Assembly (NCBI RefSeq): GCF_042675965.1
Contig: NZ_JBHTKJ010000026.1
Location: forward strand, 50,932 to 114,931
From: Virgibacillus_R byunsanensis
Lineage (GTDB): Bacteria > Bacillota > Bacilli > Bacillales > Amphibacillaceae
Reading direction: 5' to 3'
DNA: 64,000 nt
Position numbers and translations under genes: made by a program. The notes below the pieces were generated by a model that saw only the letters and a list, made by a program, of their open reading frames with translations, ran no database searches and was not told where the DNA came from. This document shows positions 35,095 through 44,312 of the stretch, in pieces. The first letter of the stretch is position 1. Every line of letters starts with the position of its first letter.

Positions 35095-35162
35095 ATCATA
35101 CGTAATTAATCATGTAATAATAGTGACTCAGCTCACTATTTGCGACTATTTCTGTTCACAAT
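35095..35162 (-). promoter_or_regulatory. Promoter of the CuA operon: Fnr-like box at -41.5
   Basis: The palindrome AGTGACTCAGCTCACT (35122-35137) differs from TGTGA-N6-TCACT at one position. With -10 TATGAT (35100-35095) the start is near 35088, so the centre lies at -41.5, as at nirK. On the minus strand ATTGTGAAC (35162-35154), close to the ResD nonamer, is centred at about -70. The family B repeat lies between this promoter and the first gene. Confidence 0.7.
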
Positions 35163-35228
35163 TTTTTATTTTAATTTACATGGTTTTTACCATGATAATA
35201 GGGTTAACTTGACATTACTGCTAAACAT

Positions 35229-35371
35229 TAGAAAACTTGGCATTCGTTAAAGGGATTCTTGGTAAGCGTACTTTGCTTTCTTAGAAGCCCTTATTTGGAG
35301 TGCAAGCCTTTATGGCGAATGACCTAGTTACACTTATGCAAATAAGAAGGTTTTATTCTTTCTTATTTGCC
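35229..35371. repeat. Double-hairpin repeat, family B copy 3 (long form)
   Basis: Starts TAGAAAACTTGGCATTCG; has an extra central block (GGGATTCTTGGTAAGCGTAC then TTTGCTTTCTTAGAA) shared with copies 4 and 5, and ends AATAAGAAGGTTTTATTC. Confidence 0.8.
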
Positions 35372-35409
35372 AAAAAAACAGGTGAAAAGGATTTCTCCTT
35401 CTCACCTGT
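35372..35409 (-). terminator. Terminator of minJ
   Basis: ACAGGTGAAAAGGA (35378-35391) pairs with TCCTTCTCACCTGT (35396-35409); seven T residues follow on the minus strand, 33 bases past the minJ stop. Confidence 0.9.
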
Positions 35410-35441
35410 AACGCTTATCGTATAGATTCTTTATCCCAATT

Positions 35442-36635
35442 CTATATTGCTTTCTGCTTCACTTTATTTTTGTGTGGTTCTTTCACAAATATAAGTCCTA
35501 ATTCATGGTGATCCCCCTGATAAAAAGCACTTTGCACAAATCTTACTTCATCGGTATCACTTAATAGTTCCAGTTTGAAAACTGCACTGCTATCCTGCAG
35601 TGCCTGATAAAATGTATTTACATCATTTGTTCTTATTCCATTTACCTTCTTAATTGTTTCCCCAACTAATATACCGAGTCGATCAGCTGGAGTTCCAGGT
35701 ATAACTGCAAGCACCTTTAAACCATTGTCTTTTCTATTAAAATAAAAAGTCTTTTCTTTATCCGTAATACGATGTCTAAAGTTGATATATTCTCTTCCTA
35801 CTATTGCAACAAGAACAGCAACAAGCGATAACCAGGGTAAGAACACACTTCCAACTGCAATCATAACTATAATTACCCCAAGCAGGAAAATCGCTCTTGC
35901 TAACTTTGAACTAGAGAGACTAGGCAATTCACCTTTAATTATATGGTTAAAACCAACTATAAATGGTACTACTAACAAGCTATATGTCTCACTTCCCAAC
36001 GAAAAATAAGGCCAAAAAGGAGCAAAAGACGTAATCATACCACTAGGTACTAAAGTAAAAAAAGGTATAATACTTAATTTTTTTAACTGTTGTCTTCCAA
36101 TCCAATCTCCACGACTACCTACTTCCAAACTGGGCAAAAAGTCATTTCGCTTAACCGTCTTAATTAAAATAGCTTCTACCATTAAAAATAGTCCTATTAA
36201 TATTGATAATCCAACAAAATTAGTATGAGAAAACATGTCTGATTCCATAAACGATTGCTGGCTTAACAAAAAAGGCATAAAAATAAGTAAGATATATGTA
36301 ATACCTATCGTATGACTCGAAGAAAGCATCGTGAATCTAAATGTCAAACTTAGTACAATCATCACAACACTCAGCAATAAAATAGTTTCATAGGAAAATA
36401 TAATTCCAGTTCCGACTACGGCAAGAGAAATAATGATTCCTGCAATTATTGATACAGCCAACGTATTTTTCCATTCTGTAAATATATCAAACACTTTGGT
36501 TCCAAAATTTATTCTTTCTTGTTTAACCCGCTGATATCCTGATATTACTACTAGCAGGATTATCCAATATAATAAAGGATTTAAAAATACCTTTCCTATC
36601 CCTTTAGCTGTTTCAATAGCCCATGCTTCTACCAC
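35442..36635 (-). CDS. minJ: Division-site topology protein MinJ
   Basis: About 397 residues: seven to eight membrane helices in the first 280 residues, then a cytoplasmic PDZ domain (LKVLAVIPGTPADRLGILVG...INGIRTNDVNTFYQAL). In B. subtilis MinJ links DivIVA to MinCD at the poles and septa. Position next to ctpB matches B. subtilis. Starts at GTG 36635, six bases after GGAAGGTG; the GTG at 36644 lies inside that site. Confidence 0.88.
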   Translation of the reverse strand: MVEAWAIETAKGIGKVFLNPLLYWIILLVVISGYQRVKQERINFGTKVFDIFTEWKNTLAVSIIAGIIISLAVVGTGIIFSYETILLLSVVMIVLSLTFRFTMLSSSHTIGITYILLIFMPFLLSQQSFMESDMFSHTNFVGLSILIGLFLMVEAILIKTVKRNDFLPSLEVGSRGDWIGRQQLKKLSIIPFFTLVPSGMITSFAPFWPYFSLGSETYSLLVVPFIVGFNHIIKGELPSLSSSKLARAIFLLGVIIVMIAVGSVFLPWLSLVAVLVAIVGREYINFRHRITDKEKTFYFNRKDNGLKVLAVIPGTPADRLGILVGETIKKVNGIRTNDVNTFYQALQDSSAVFKLELLSDTDEVRFVQSAFYQGDHHELGLIFVKEPHKNKVKQKAI

Positions 36636-36729
36636 TTTGATCACCTTCCAGCGTAGCTGATTCCTTTTATCATATATTCGATAGTTATCGAATTAATTCC
36701 TGCAAAATACCTTATAAATTTTAGTTACT

Positions 36730-36863
36730 TTAGAAAACTTGGCTGATCGTTAAAGGGATTCTTAGTAAGCGTACTTTGCTTTCTTAGAATCCCTTATGCT
36801 CTGGAGTGCAAGCCTTAGTTACACTTATGCAGATAAGAAGGTTTTATACTTGCTTATCTGCGA
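36730..36863. repeat. Double-hairpin repeat, family B copy 4 (long form)
   Basis: TAGAAAACTTGGCTGATCG start, central block GGGATTCTTAGTAAGCGTAC shared with copies 3 and 5, end GATAAGAAGGTTTTATAC. Confidence 0.8.
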
Positions 36864-36871
36864 ACAAAAAC

Positions 36872-37020
36872 GCTAGCGCCTTGAAAGACACGACAAGCAT
36901 AAGCAGTTCGCGTAGTGTAAATGCCTTTACCACACGGAGTAGAACTTATGACTCGAGTATTTAGACACTAGATTTGGACGTGACTGATTTTGTAGAAAAT
37001 ATACGTAAATTTCAAGTTAT
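36872..37020. repeat. AAAGACACGACAAGCATAAG repeat fragment joined to a family A tail
   Basis: Begins GCTAGCGCCTTGAAAGACAC, shared with 47568-47660, and ends GGACGTGACTGATTTTGTAG followed by AAAATATACGTAAATTTCAAG, the same tail as family A copy 2. No coding potential seen. Confidence 0.65.
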
Positions 37021-37036
37021 ATGTTTTCCTTACTTT

Positions 37037-37065
37037 TGAAAAATCCGCGAGTTCTACTCGCGGAT
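37037..37065 (-). terminator. Terminator of ctpB
   Basis: Perfect 10-bp stem ATCCGCGAGT / ACTCGCGGAT with a three-base loop and five T residues on the minus strand, directly after the ctpB stop. Confidence 0.93.
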
Positions 37066-37069
37066 CATT

Positions 37070-38539
37070 TTATTTATATAATGTGTCCAATGCTTCTTCT
37101 AACTGTTTATCATCTTCACCACTACGAATTTTCTCCACCATCTTGGTTTCAATCATACCCGCCGTATCTTGATCAACATCACCAGTTGCATTCACATTGT
37201 TATCGTTTTGGAAAGCTTTTACGGCTTCTTCTGTTTCTCTACTGAAATATCCATCTAAGCGTCCTGGGTCATACCCTAATCCGTCTAACATAATTTGGAT
37301 GTTTTCTATTTTTTCATCTGATTGATCGTAGGAAAATTCATCATCAACTTGAACAGGATTAGCATAGAAGTAGGCTGGTTGTTCCATTTCTATTGTTGGC
37401 TTAACTCCTTCTTCATGAATCCAATTACCATTAGGTGAAAGCCATTTATAAAATGTAAGTTTAATATTACTACCATCACCTAGTGGGAGTGCTTGTTGAA
37501 CAGTTCCTTTTCCATAACTGTTTGTTCCCACAACATTATACCCTACTTCTTTCATGGCAACTGCTAGAATCTCTGAAGCAGAAGCACTTCCTTCATCAAT
37601 TACAACACTGATTGGATAATCTTTTTTAGATTCCAAATCAGAATAATATGGTGACTTTTCTCCTTCCTGATCTTCAATTTGAACAATGGGGGTGTCACTT
37701 GGAATAAAACTTTCTAGAATGTCTTGAACTGAATTAAGTAAACCACCAGGATTGCCTCTAACATCAATCACAAGCCCTTCGATTCCATCTTCTTCCAAAG
37801 CAGTTAACTGTTCTTCAAATTCATCAGCGGTCCTTTCAGAAAAAGAAGTAATCTCAAGAATTCCTGTCTTTTTACCATCAATAGATTGTACATCATTATA
37901 AACCGTTTCAAGAGGAATATTATCACGAACAATTGTGACATCAAATGTATCCGATACTCCAGATCGTTGAATCTCAATTATAACTTCTGAACCTTGCTCA
38001 CCACGAATTTTGTCTACAGCTTCATATAGATCCAAACCTTCAACACTTTCATTGTCCACACTTATGATTTGATCATTTGGTCTTAAACCTGCTTCTTCTG
38101 CTGGTGAGTCCTTAATAGGAGCAATGATCGTTACTTTACCATTCACCATACTTACTTCAGCACCAATCCCCTCAAAGGACGATTCGATTGTTTCATTGAA
38201 TTGCTCCATTGTCTCAACATCCATATATGCACTATACGGATCTTCCAATGTGTTAAGCATTCCTTCTATGGCACCTTCAATTAATTGCTTATTTTCTACA
38301 TCCTCTAAATAATTATCTTTAATAACATTGTATGCCTGAACAACTTTGTCCATGTTTTCTGGAACATTGGCTTCTTGTATTTCTTCATCATCTAAACCTT
38401 TATCTTCTTCACTTAATGATATAGGTTCCTGATTTACTTGTTCCGGCTGGGCTATCTTAACACCTGCGTATGCTCCGATAAAACCTAAAACTACCGCAGC
38501 AAGAAGAATAAGTACTATATGTGTCTTTCTCAAATTCAT
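37070..38539 (-). CDS. ctpB: S41 carboxy-terminal processing protease CtpB
   Basis: 489 residues. N-terminal signal anchor (IVLILLAAVVLGFIGAYAG), PDZ domain about 120-200 (DSPAEEAGLRPNDQIISVDN), protease core with catalytic Ser in DEGSASASEI and Lys in YGKGTVQQ, and a C-terminal peptidoglycan-binding domain (MLDGLGYDPGRLDGYFSRET). In B. subtilis CtpB cleaves SpoIVFA in the forespore-to-mother-cell signal that activates sigma-K, suggesting a spore former. Adjacent to minJ as expected. Confidence 0.93.
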   Translation of the reverse strand: MNLRKTHIVLILLAAVVLGFIGAYAGVKIAQPEQVNQEPISLSEEDKGLDDEEIQEANVPENMDKVVQAYNVIKDNYLEDVENKQLIEGAIEGMLNTLEDPYSAYMDVETMEQFNETIESSFEGIGAEVSMVNGKVTIIAPIKDSPAEEAGLRPNDQIISVDNESVEGLDLYEAVDKIRGEQGSEVIIEIQRSGVSDTFDVTIVRDNIPLETVYNDVQSIDGKKTGILEITSFSERTADEFEEQLTALEEDGIEGLVIDVRGNPGGLLNSVQDILESFIPSDTPIVQIEDQEGEKSPYYSDLESKKDYPISVVIDEGSASASEILAVAMKEVGYNVVGTNSYGKGTVQQALPLGDGSNIKLTFYKWLSPNGNWIHEEGVKPTIEMEQPAYFYANPVQVDDEFSYDQSDEKIENIQIMLDGLGYDPGRLDGYFSRETEEAVKAFQNDNNVNATGDVDQDTAGMIETKMVEKIRSGEDDKQLEEALDTLYK

Positions 38540-38599
38540 GTCCTCACCCCTTTTTCAATTACGCTTTAATAACAAACACACCTTATATGAATACACTAT

Positions 38600-38713
38600 T
38601 CTTTCTTATCTACATAAGTGCAACTAAGGCTTGCACTTATGTAGATAAGGGATTCTAAGAAAGCAAAGTACGCTTACTAAGATTCCCTTTAATGATAAGC
38701 CAAGTTTTCTAAT
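38600..38713. repeat. Double-hairpin repeat, family B copy 5 (inverted)
   Basis: Reverse-complement orientation: CTTTCTTATCTACATAAGTG start, then the block AAGCAAAGTACGCTTACTAAG, ending GATAAGCCAAGTTTTCTAA. The gap 38540-38915 otherwise holds only AT-rich DNA and the terminator at 38848. Confidence 0.8.
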
Positions 38714-38847
38714 AATTATGTAGTATTAGACTACCTAATTTATGATAAGACTTTTGATAATAGTATACTTTAATTCATGGATTTTATATAGTATTCAAAC
38801 TCGTTCCATATTTTTATATCGAAGTTAATATACGTTTTTAAAATACT

Positions 38848-38883
38848 AAAAAGGCATCACACCGAAATGTGCGATGCCTTTTA
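38848..38883 (-). terminator. Terminator of the ftsEX-M23 operon
   Basis: AAAAGGCATCACACC pairs with GGTGTGATGCC-type complement (AAAAAGGCATC...GATGCCTTTT), 33 bases beyond the M23 gene stop. Confidence 0.85.
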
Positions 38884-38915
38884 TCTATATAATATACTAA
38901 ACTTATGCAAATAAA

Positions 38916-40235
38916 TTAATTGAGGTATTGCATTGGGTTTACTCCACCACGATAGCTCCATATACCATGGTGAACTTCAAAATGTAGATGGTCACCGAAT
39001 GATTGACCAGTATTACCCATTCCTCCAAGCTTTTGTCCTACATTCACTTCCTGTCTATTACTTACTGATCTAGTTGACAAGTGAGCGTATACTGTTGTCA
39101 TATCATGTTGTGGATGATATATATATACTACATGTCCATAACTACCTGAATATTCTGACCTTGTTACAATACCCGATGCAGCAGCACTTATTGTTGTCCC
39201 TTTGCTTGCAGCAATATCTATTCCATAATGATCGCCATATGGTTGCCTTCTTGGTCCATATCCGGAAGAAAATCTCCCTTGAGCTGGCCATTTAAAAATA
39301 CCGTTTCCACCCGCACTAAGTCCTGAGCTTTTGTCTTTAGCAGCAAATTGCTGTAGTTTACCTTTGGCAGATTTTTTAGCTTCCCTAACAGCAGCTTCCT
39401 GATTCTTTAAAACTCTCTGTTGTTCTTCCAAACTCATGTTTAGCTCTTCTAAATGCTGATGTTCTTCTTCAAGCTTTGCTTGTAACTTTTCTTTTTCTGC
39501 CATTTGGCTATCCAACTGGCCTTTTAATGAAACAAGCTCATTCTTTTGTCCCTCAAGTGCAGTCTTTTTATCTTCTACTTCTACTTTCTTTGCTTCCATA
39601 TCTGTTTTCTTTTTTTCTAATTCAGCTTTTTTAGTTTCAACTTGCTTTTTTTCAGCTAAATGCGTTTCCATAATGTTTTTATCTTGATCCATGATTGTAT
39701 TAACTGCTGAGGATCTGCTTATGAAATCGCCAAAGCTTTGTGATCCTAAGATCACTTCCATATACTTCATGTCTCCGCCATTTTTCTGTATAGCACGTAG
39801 ACGATCCTTTAATAGTGCTTCTCGTCTTTCTATGCGTTCAATTAATGCTTCAATCTCTGCCTTTAATTCCTCAAGTTGATTTTTCAATTCATCTATTTGA
39901 CTTTTTAATTCTTCAATCTCGTTATTCGTTTGCGTTATCTCGTTTTCTTTTGTGGTGATAGCTGATTGTGTTTTAGATAGCTTCTGATCGATTGATGCAA
40001 TTTCATTTTTTACAGTATCTTGTTTATTTAAATTTTCATCAATCTTATTTTCTGTATTTTTCTTTTTGCTATTTACATTTCCTTGTTTTTCTTTTAATTC
40101 ATCCTGTTTATTTTCAAATTCTTTAATTTCTTTTTGTATACTGTCCCTTGACTGTGCTGATACCTGCTTCCAATCTACTAGACTAGTACCCATGATCAAC
40201 GTAATCACAAGTATGTAAAGTACGGTTCTTTTCAT
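38916..40235 (-). CDS. M23 murein hydrolase with coiled coil, FtsEX-linked
   Basis: About 439 residues from ATG 40235 (AAGGGGA site). Signal peptide, then a Glu/Lys-rich coiled coil over residues 30-290, then a LytM/M23 domain with the full zinc set HYGIDIA and HLHFEVHH, so probably an active endopeptidase. It lies 60 bases after ftsX in the same operon. FtsEX is known to control coiled-coil murein hydrolases (EnvC, PcsB, CwlO) across the membrane, so this is the likely effector. B. subtilis does not have such a gene directly after ftsX as far as I recall. Confidence 0.88.
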   Translation of the reverse strand: MKRTVLYILVITLIMGTSLVDWKQVSAQSRDSIQKEIKEFENKQDELKEKQGNVNSKKKNTENKIDENLNKQDTVKNEIASIDQKLSKTQSAITTKENEITQTNNEIEELKSQIDELKNQLEELKAEIEALIERIERREALLKDRLRAIQKNGGDMKYMEVILGSQSFGDFISRSSAVNTIMDQDKNIMETHLAEKKQVETKKAELEKKKTDMEAKKVEVEDKKTALEGQKNELVSLKGQLDSQMAEKEKLQAKLEEEHQHLEELNMSLEEQQRVLKNQEAAVREAKKSAKGKLQQFAAKDKSSGLSAGGNGIFKWPAQGRFSSGYGPRRQPYGDHYGIDIAASKGTTISAAASGIVTRSEYSGSYGHVVYIYHPQHDMTTVYAHLSTRSVSNRQEVNVGQKLGGMGNTGQSFGDHLHFEVHHGIWSYRGGVNPMQYLN

Positions 40236-40295
40236 CTCGTTTTCCCCTTCCCTCTGTATAACCGTTAGCATTTTATCTCTAACAAAATTTTATAT

Positions 40296-41189
40296 TTAAA
40301 CTTTTAAAAACTTCCTTACACTCATGACACTTCCCCAGACACCGATGAATGTACCGATCCCTAGAATTAATAATGAAAGTTGCCATGCAAATGGATTAAA
40401 CGGTAATAGTTCAACAAATGTAAAGTTGATTCTATCGCCAATATTATTCACTAGGTAATAATATCCCGTTAATATAACTGCAATTGGAATGATTGATCCA
40501 AGAACTCCTAAAAGCATTCCTTCAATAAAAAATGGCCATCTGATAAATCCGTTTGTAGCGCCCACCAGTTTCATAATTCCAATCTCTTTACTTCTAGCCA
40601 TAATAGTAAGTTTAATAGTGTTTGAAATGAGGAATATTGCCGTAAAAACTAGTCCAACAATTATTGCTAGTCCAATATTACGAGCGTACTCGTTAAATTT
40701 AAACAGATTCTGAACGACATCTTTGCCATAATTTACCTCGTCTACACTTTCATATGATTCAATCTCTGCAGCAATGGCCATTGTATCTAAAGGATCTGTT
40801 GTTCTTACAATATAAGCATGGTTTAATGGATTATCCTGCTCGAACATTTCCCATGTTCGTCCTTCTTCACCCATGCTTTCAATAAGATTCTGTAATTCGT
40901 CGTCCTTTGAGGAAAAAACCACGGTATCCACTTCATTAATATTTTCAATTTGTTCACCAAGGGCAGTTATTTGATCTTCATCTGCAGTAACATCAATTAT
41001 TGCTTTAATTTCAACGTCTTCCTCGATTTTATTTGCCATTTCATTAAGGTTCAGCATTAATGCAAGAAAAGCACCTACAAGGATTAATGTTGTGGTTACT
41101 GCACCAATAGATGCAACAGTCATCCAACCGTTACGAAATATATTTTTAAGCCCTTCTCGAAAATGTCTTGTTATAGTTCTAAACTTCAT
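40296..41189 (-). CDS. ftsX: Cell division protein FtsX
   Basis: 297 residues from ATG 41189: cytoplasmic start (MKFRTITRHFREGLKNIFRN), four membrane helices, a large extracellular loop after helix 1 (about 50-170) and the FtsX/MacB permease fold (MARSKEIGIMKLVGATNGFI). With FtsE forms an ABC complex that activates a periplasmic or cell-wall hydrolase. Overlaps ftsE by 11 bases; the frame start at 41213 lies too far inside ftsE. Confidence 0.95.
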   Translation of the reverse strand: MKFRTITRHFREGLKNIFRNGWMTVASIGAVTTTLILVGAFLALMLNLNEMANKIEEDVEIKAIIDVTADEDQITALGEQIENINEVDTVVFSSKDDELQNLIESMGEEGRTWEMFEQDNPLNHAYIVRTTDPLDTMAIAAEIESYESVDEVNYGKDVVQNLFKFNEYARNIGLAIIVGLVFTAIFLISNTIKLTIMARSKEIGIMKLVGATNGFIRWPFFIEGMLLGVLGSIIPIAVILTGYYYLVNNIGDRINFTFVELLPFNPFAWQLSLLILGIGTFIGVWGSVMSVRKFLKV

Positions 41190-41865
41190 AGCCGTATTCT
41201 CCTCGGTGCTCATCTCGCACGATCATTCCGTCTTCAACAGCAATTACACGTTTTTTAATCGTGTTAACGATATCTTTACTGTGTGTAGCCATAATAATCG
41301 TTGTACCTTTTGCATTAATTTCTTCAAAGACACGCATAATACCCCATGATGTGTCCGGATCTAAATTTCCTGTAGGTTCGTCTGCTATCACCATTTTGGG
41401 ATGGTTTACAATCGCACGTGCTATTGAAACACGCTGCTGCTCTCCCCCAGATAATTCGTCTGGAATAAAACGCGCCTTATTTTTTAAACCAACAAGATCA
41501 AGCACATCCATTACCCGTTTACGTATATTACGTGGAGATTCTTCTATCACTTCTAATGCATAAGCTATATTTTCATAGACTGATAGTTTTGGTAATAGTT
41601 TAAAGTCCTGAAAAATAACACCGATATCTCTTCTGAGAAAAGGTACTTTTCGTTCTTTGAGCTCACTCATATCTATATCATTTATAATGATTGATCCAGA
41701 GGTTGCACCCACCTCTCTATACATCAATTTTACAAACGTTGATTTCCCAGCTCCACTAGGTCCAACAATATATACAAATTCACCCTGTTTTATATCAATG
41801 TTTATCCCATTTAGAGCTGTTACTCCGTTGGGATATGTTTTATATACATCCTTCATTAAAATCAT
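41179..41865 (-). CDS. ftsE: Cell division ATP-binding protein FtsE
   Basis: 228 residues from ATG 41865, nine bases after AAAGGTG. ABC ATPase: Walker A GPSGAGKSTF, signature LSGGEQQRVSIARA, Walker B MVIADEPTGNLD, switch His in MATHSKD. Powers FtsX. Promoter presumably in the 80 bases upstream. Confidence 0.95.
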   Translation of the reverse strand: MILMKDVYKTYPNGVTALNGINIDIKQGEFVYIVGPSGAGKSTFVKLMYREVGATSGSIIINDIDMSELKERKVPFLRRDIGVIFQDFKLLPKLSVYENIAYALEVIEESPRNIRKRVMDVLDLVGLKNKARFIPDELSGGEQQRVSIARAIVNHPKMVIADEPTGNLDPDTSWGIMRVFEEINAKGTTIIMATHSKDIVNTIKKRVIAVEDGMIVRDEHRGEYGYEV

Positions 41866-42147
41866 ATATGTAATCACCTTTATCTTTTTGTTATTGTTCA
41901 CATGTTGCTAAGTCTCAATATATAATTTATATTATAACATTTTTCGCCAACTTTTTTAGACAAAATTATATTACATTTATATTTCAAACCATTAAATTTT
42001 TAGTTTTTTTGTAATATTTTGGTTTTTTTTGATGAAAACCATAAAAAAAGATCACGCTAGCTTCCTTGAAGCGAACTGATCTATAATGTTCGAATTATTT
42101 TAATTTAACCAATGATTACTCCTATCGAAATCATTAATTAGAATGCA
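41866..42147. other. Intergenic region with a weak hairpin
   Basis: AT-rich spacer between ftsE and repeat A3. A stem of the GATCA...TGATC type with an AGCTTCCTTGAAGC inner loop lies at about 42050-42081 after a run of A residues; it might be a terminator for a transcript reading through cccB. No ORF with a ribosome site. Confidence 0.35.
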
Positions 42148-42530
42148 AAAAGCAAAAGCGTAAGAGCCCGTTTAGCGACGTATGGGCTGCGCCCGCGCAT
42201 CGCGGGTGGGTCGACGTTGTCGCGCAAAGCGGTGATGTTAGTCGATCTTCCAAATCCGTATGAGATTCACTCCAGAGTATAAGATTCACTCTGACTTTCG
42301 CCATTATTGGCGAAAAGTCAAGTTCATCTAAAAGGAAACATGCCCCTTCATAGGGGTATGCCGACGTTGGGCCGGGAGCCCGGTTTTAGTCGGCCTTCCT
42401 TTGCTAAGCGATTCAATGTTGACTTATCAAGGAGGAAAAGGAAGGCCTACTAGTACGTCCTGTACATCGGAGCTGGACGTGGCTTAAGCAGTTAATAAAT
42501 TATCCACAGGCTCCTAATTTTATAATTTCC
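42148..42530. repeat. Intergenic mosaic repeat, family A copy 3 (longest)
   Basis: Same order of blocks as copy 2 in the first three quarters (TTTAGCGACGTATGGG to TTTTAGTCGGCCTTCC) and the same end as copy 1 (ACGTCCTGTACATCGGAGCT, GGACGTGGCTTAAGCAG, AAATTATCCACAGGCTCC, TTTTATAATTTCC). Taken together the three copies show block swapping or deletion. Confidence 0.85.
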
Positions 42531-42548
42531 AATAATTTCCTAAGCTAT

Positions 42549-42591
42549 AAAAAAGCTTGGCCATTGGAAAATTCCAATGGCCAAGCTTTGT
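42549..42591 (-). terminator. Terminator of cccB
   Basis: Perfect 18-bp stem AAAGCTTGGCCATTGGAA and complement with a two-base loop (42552-42589), 20 bases after the cccB stop, flanked by A- and T-rich runs. Confidence 0.92.
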
Positions 42592-42611
42592 TTAGTTAAG
42601 TATGAAATTAG

Positions 42612-42974
42612 TTATTTCTTTTCTGCTAACCAGTTTGCTAATAATTCTACGTCATCACCAGTTGCCATTCCACCTGGCATACTGCCTTGACCATTTTCGA
42701 TAATGTCAGCAATTTCATCTGCAGAATAAGTAGAGCCAACTTGTGTTAAGTCTGGAGCTGATCCACTTGATAGGTCTGCACCATGGCAAGATGCACAATT
42801 GCTTTCAAAAGCCGCTTCAGCAGCTGCTGAATCTACTGTGCCACCATCAGCATTTTCCTCAGTTCCATTATCTCCGTTGTCTGCAGGTTCTTCTGCAGCA
42901 TCATCATCCCCGCCGCCACAAGCGCCGAGCACTAGCGCCGTACCGATAAGAGCTGTTAATAACCATTTTTTCAT
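42612..42974 (-). CDS. cccB: Cytochrome c551, membrane-anchored lipoprotein
   Basis: 120 residues from ATG 42974 (AGGGGGA six bases before it). Lipobox ALVLGACGGG with an acidic linker (DDDAAEEPADNGDNGTEENAD), then a heme c domain with CASCHG and the axial Met in GSMPGGM. A small outer-face electron carrier between the bc complex and CuA-type terminal enzymes; a cytochrome c551 is the reported donor for the CuA NO reductase of B. azotoformans. A TTGACA...TGTCAA palindrome at 43107-43123 lies upstream. Between prfB and ftsE as in B. subtilis. Confidence 0.93.
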   Translation of the reverse strand: MKKWLLTALIGTALVLGACGGGDDDAAEEPADNGDNGTEENADGGTVDSAAAEAAFESNCASCHGADLSSGSAPDLTQVGSTYSADEIADIIENGQGSMPGGMATGDDVELLANWLAEKK

Positions 42975-43143
42975 GTTAAATCCCCCTAACAAAATGTAGT
43001 GTAAAGGCTATCATTAACATTATAACCTATTTATTAACTTTTAAAACCCTTTTAGTAGACTCTTATTCAAGCGAAACCAATGAGAAATGTAATCGGATCA
43101 AGGCTTTTGACAATTTGTGTCAATTTCATGAATTCGATTCCAA

Positions 43144-44245
43144 CTAGTTGATTTGTGACCGTAAATAGGCATCAATAAACTGGCCTAAATCTCCATCCAT
43201 AACTCCCTGAGTATTACCGGATTCGATATTAGTTCGGTGGTCTTTAACCATGGAATATGGATGGAATACATAGGAGCGTATTTGGCTTCCCCAGCCAATC
43301 TCCTTCTGTTCTCCACGAATTTCATTCACCTCTTGCTGCTGGCGTTCGATCTCTAATTGATACAACTTTGCCTTTAGCATTTTCATTGCTGTTTCCCTAT
43401 TTTTAATTTGAGATCGCTCAGATTGACAGGTAACCACCACATTTGTTGGTAAATGAGTAATCCGAACTGCCGAATCTGTAGTATTTACATGCTGACCGCC
43501 TGCTCCACTAGCGCGATACGTATCTATATTTAAATCTTCTGTCTTAATATCAATATCCACATCATCTGTCAATTCAGGGAGAACATCACAAGAAGCAAAT
43601 GATGTATGTCTCCTACCAGATGAATCAAATGGTGAAATCCGTACTAGCCTATGGACACCTTTCTCTGCTTTTAGATAACCATAAGCATTATGGCCTTTTA
43701 TATGCAACGTCACACTTTTTACACCAGCCTCATCACCTGGTAAATAATCCAATGTTTCCACTGTAAATCCTTTACTTTCAGCAAAGCGCTGATACATTCT
43801 CAATAACATACTTGCCCAATCTTGTGACTCAGTACCCCCAGCACCTGGATGCAACTCTAATATGGCATTATTAGCATCATACGGTTCACTCAACAGCATT
43901 TGTAATTCAAATTCATTTATCTTTTTTCTAAGATTTACTATTTCTGTTTCTAATTCATCGAACAGTTCCTTATCATTTTCTTCCCTTACTAATTCATAAG
44001 ACACTTCTAAGTTCTCTAACTGCTCTTCTAAGTCCTCAAATGTTTCTACATATTCCTTTAAACTATTTGTTTCATTGATTACTTTTTGTGCTGTATCCTG
44101 GTTATCCCAGAAATCAGGGTAGGTCATTTGTCCTTCTAATTCACCAATTCGTTCTTTCTTTGTATCTAAGTCAAAGAGACCCCCTAAAGTCTTCAATACG
44201 TGTTTTCATCTTATCTAATTCATGTTTAATTTCTACTAATTCCAT
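43144..44245 (-). CDS. prfB: Peptide chain release factor 2 (programmed +1 frameshift)
   Basis: Begins at ATG 44245 (GAGGTG site), reads 24 codons to an in-frame TGA at 44173-44171, then continues in the +1 frame to 43144; the coding join skips base 44173. RF2 marks: GAGGQHVN with the catalytic GGQ, and the stop-codon reading motif SPFDSSGRR, which recognises UGA and UAA. Total about 367 residues. Follows secA as in other Bacilli, about 70 bases after it. Confidence 0.96.
44170..44185 (-). promoter_or_regulatory. prfB recoding site
   Basis: On the minus strand AGGGGG (44185-44180), a three-base spacer, then CTT-TGA-C (44176-44170): the classic internal Shine-Dalgarno plus slippery Leu codon and weak stop context, giving autoregulation by RF2 level. 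Confidence 0.95.
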
Positions 44246-44280
44246 ATAACTCACCTCTGTGTATTTTTTTCTAACCTCAT

Positions 44281-44311
44281 GAAAACACTCCCCTAAAGTG
44301 GGAGTGTTTTC
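44281..44311 (-). terminator. Hairpin after secA
   Basis: GAAAACACTCCC pairs with GGGAGTGTTTTC, directly after the secA stop; the following T-run is poor, so read-through into prfB is likely. Confidence 0.65.
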
Positions 44312-44312
44312 A

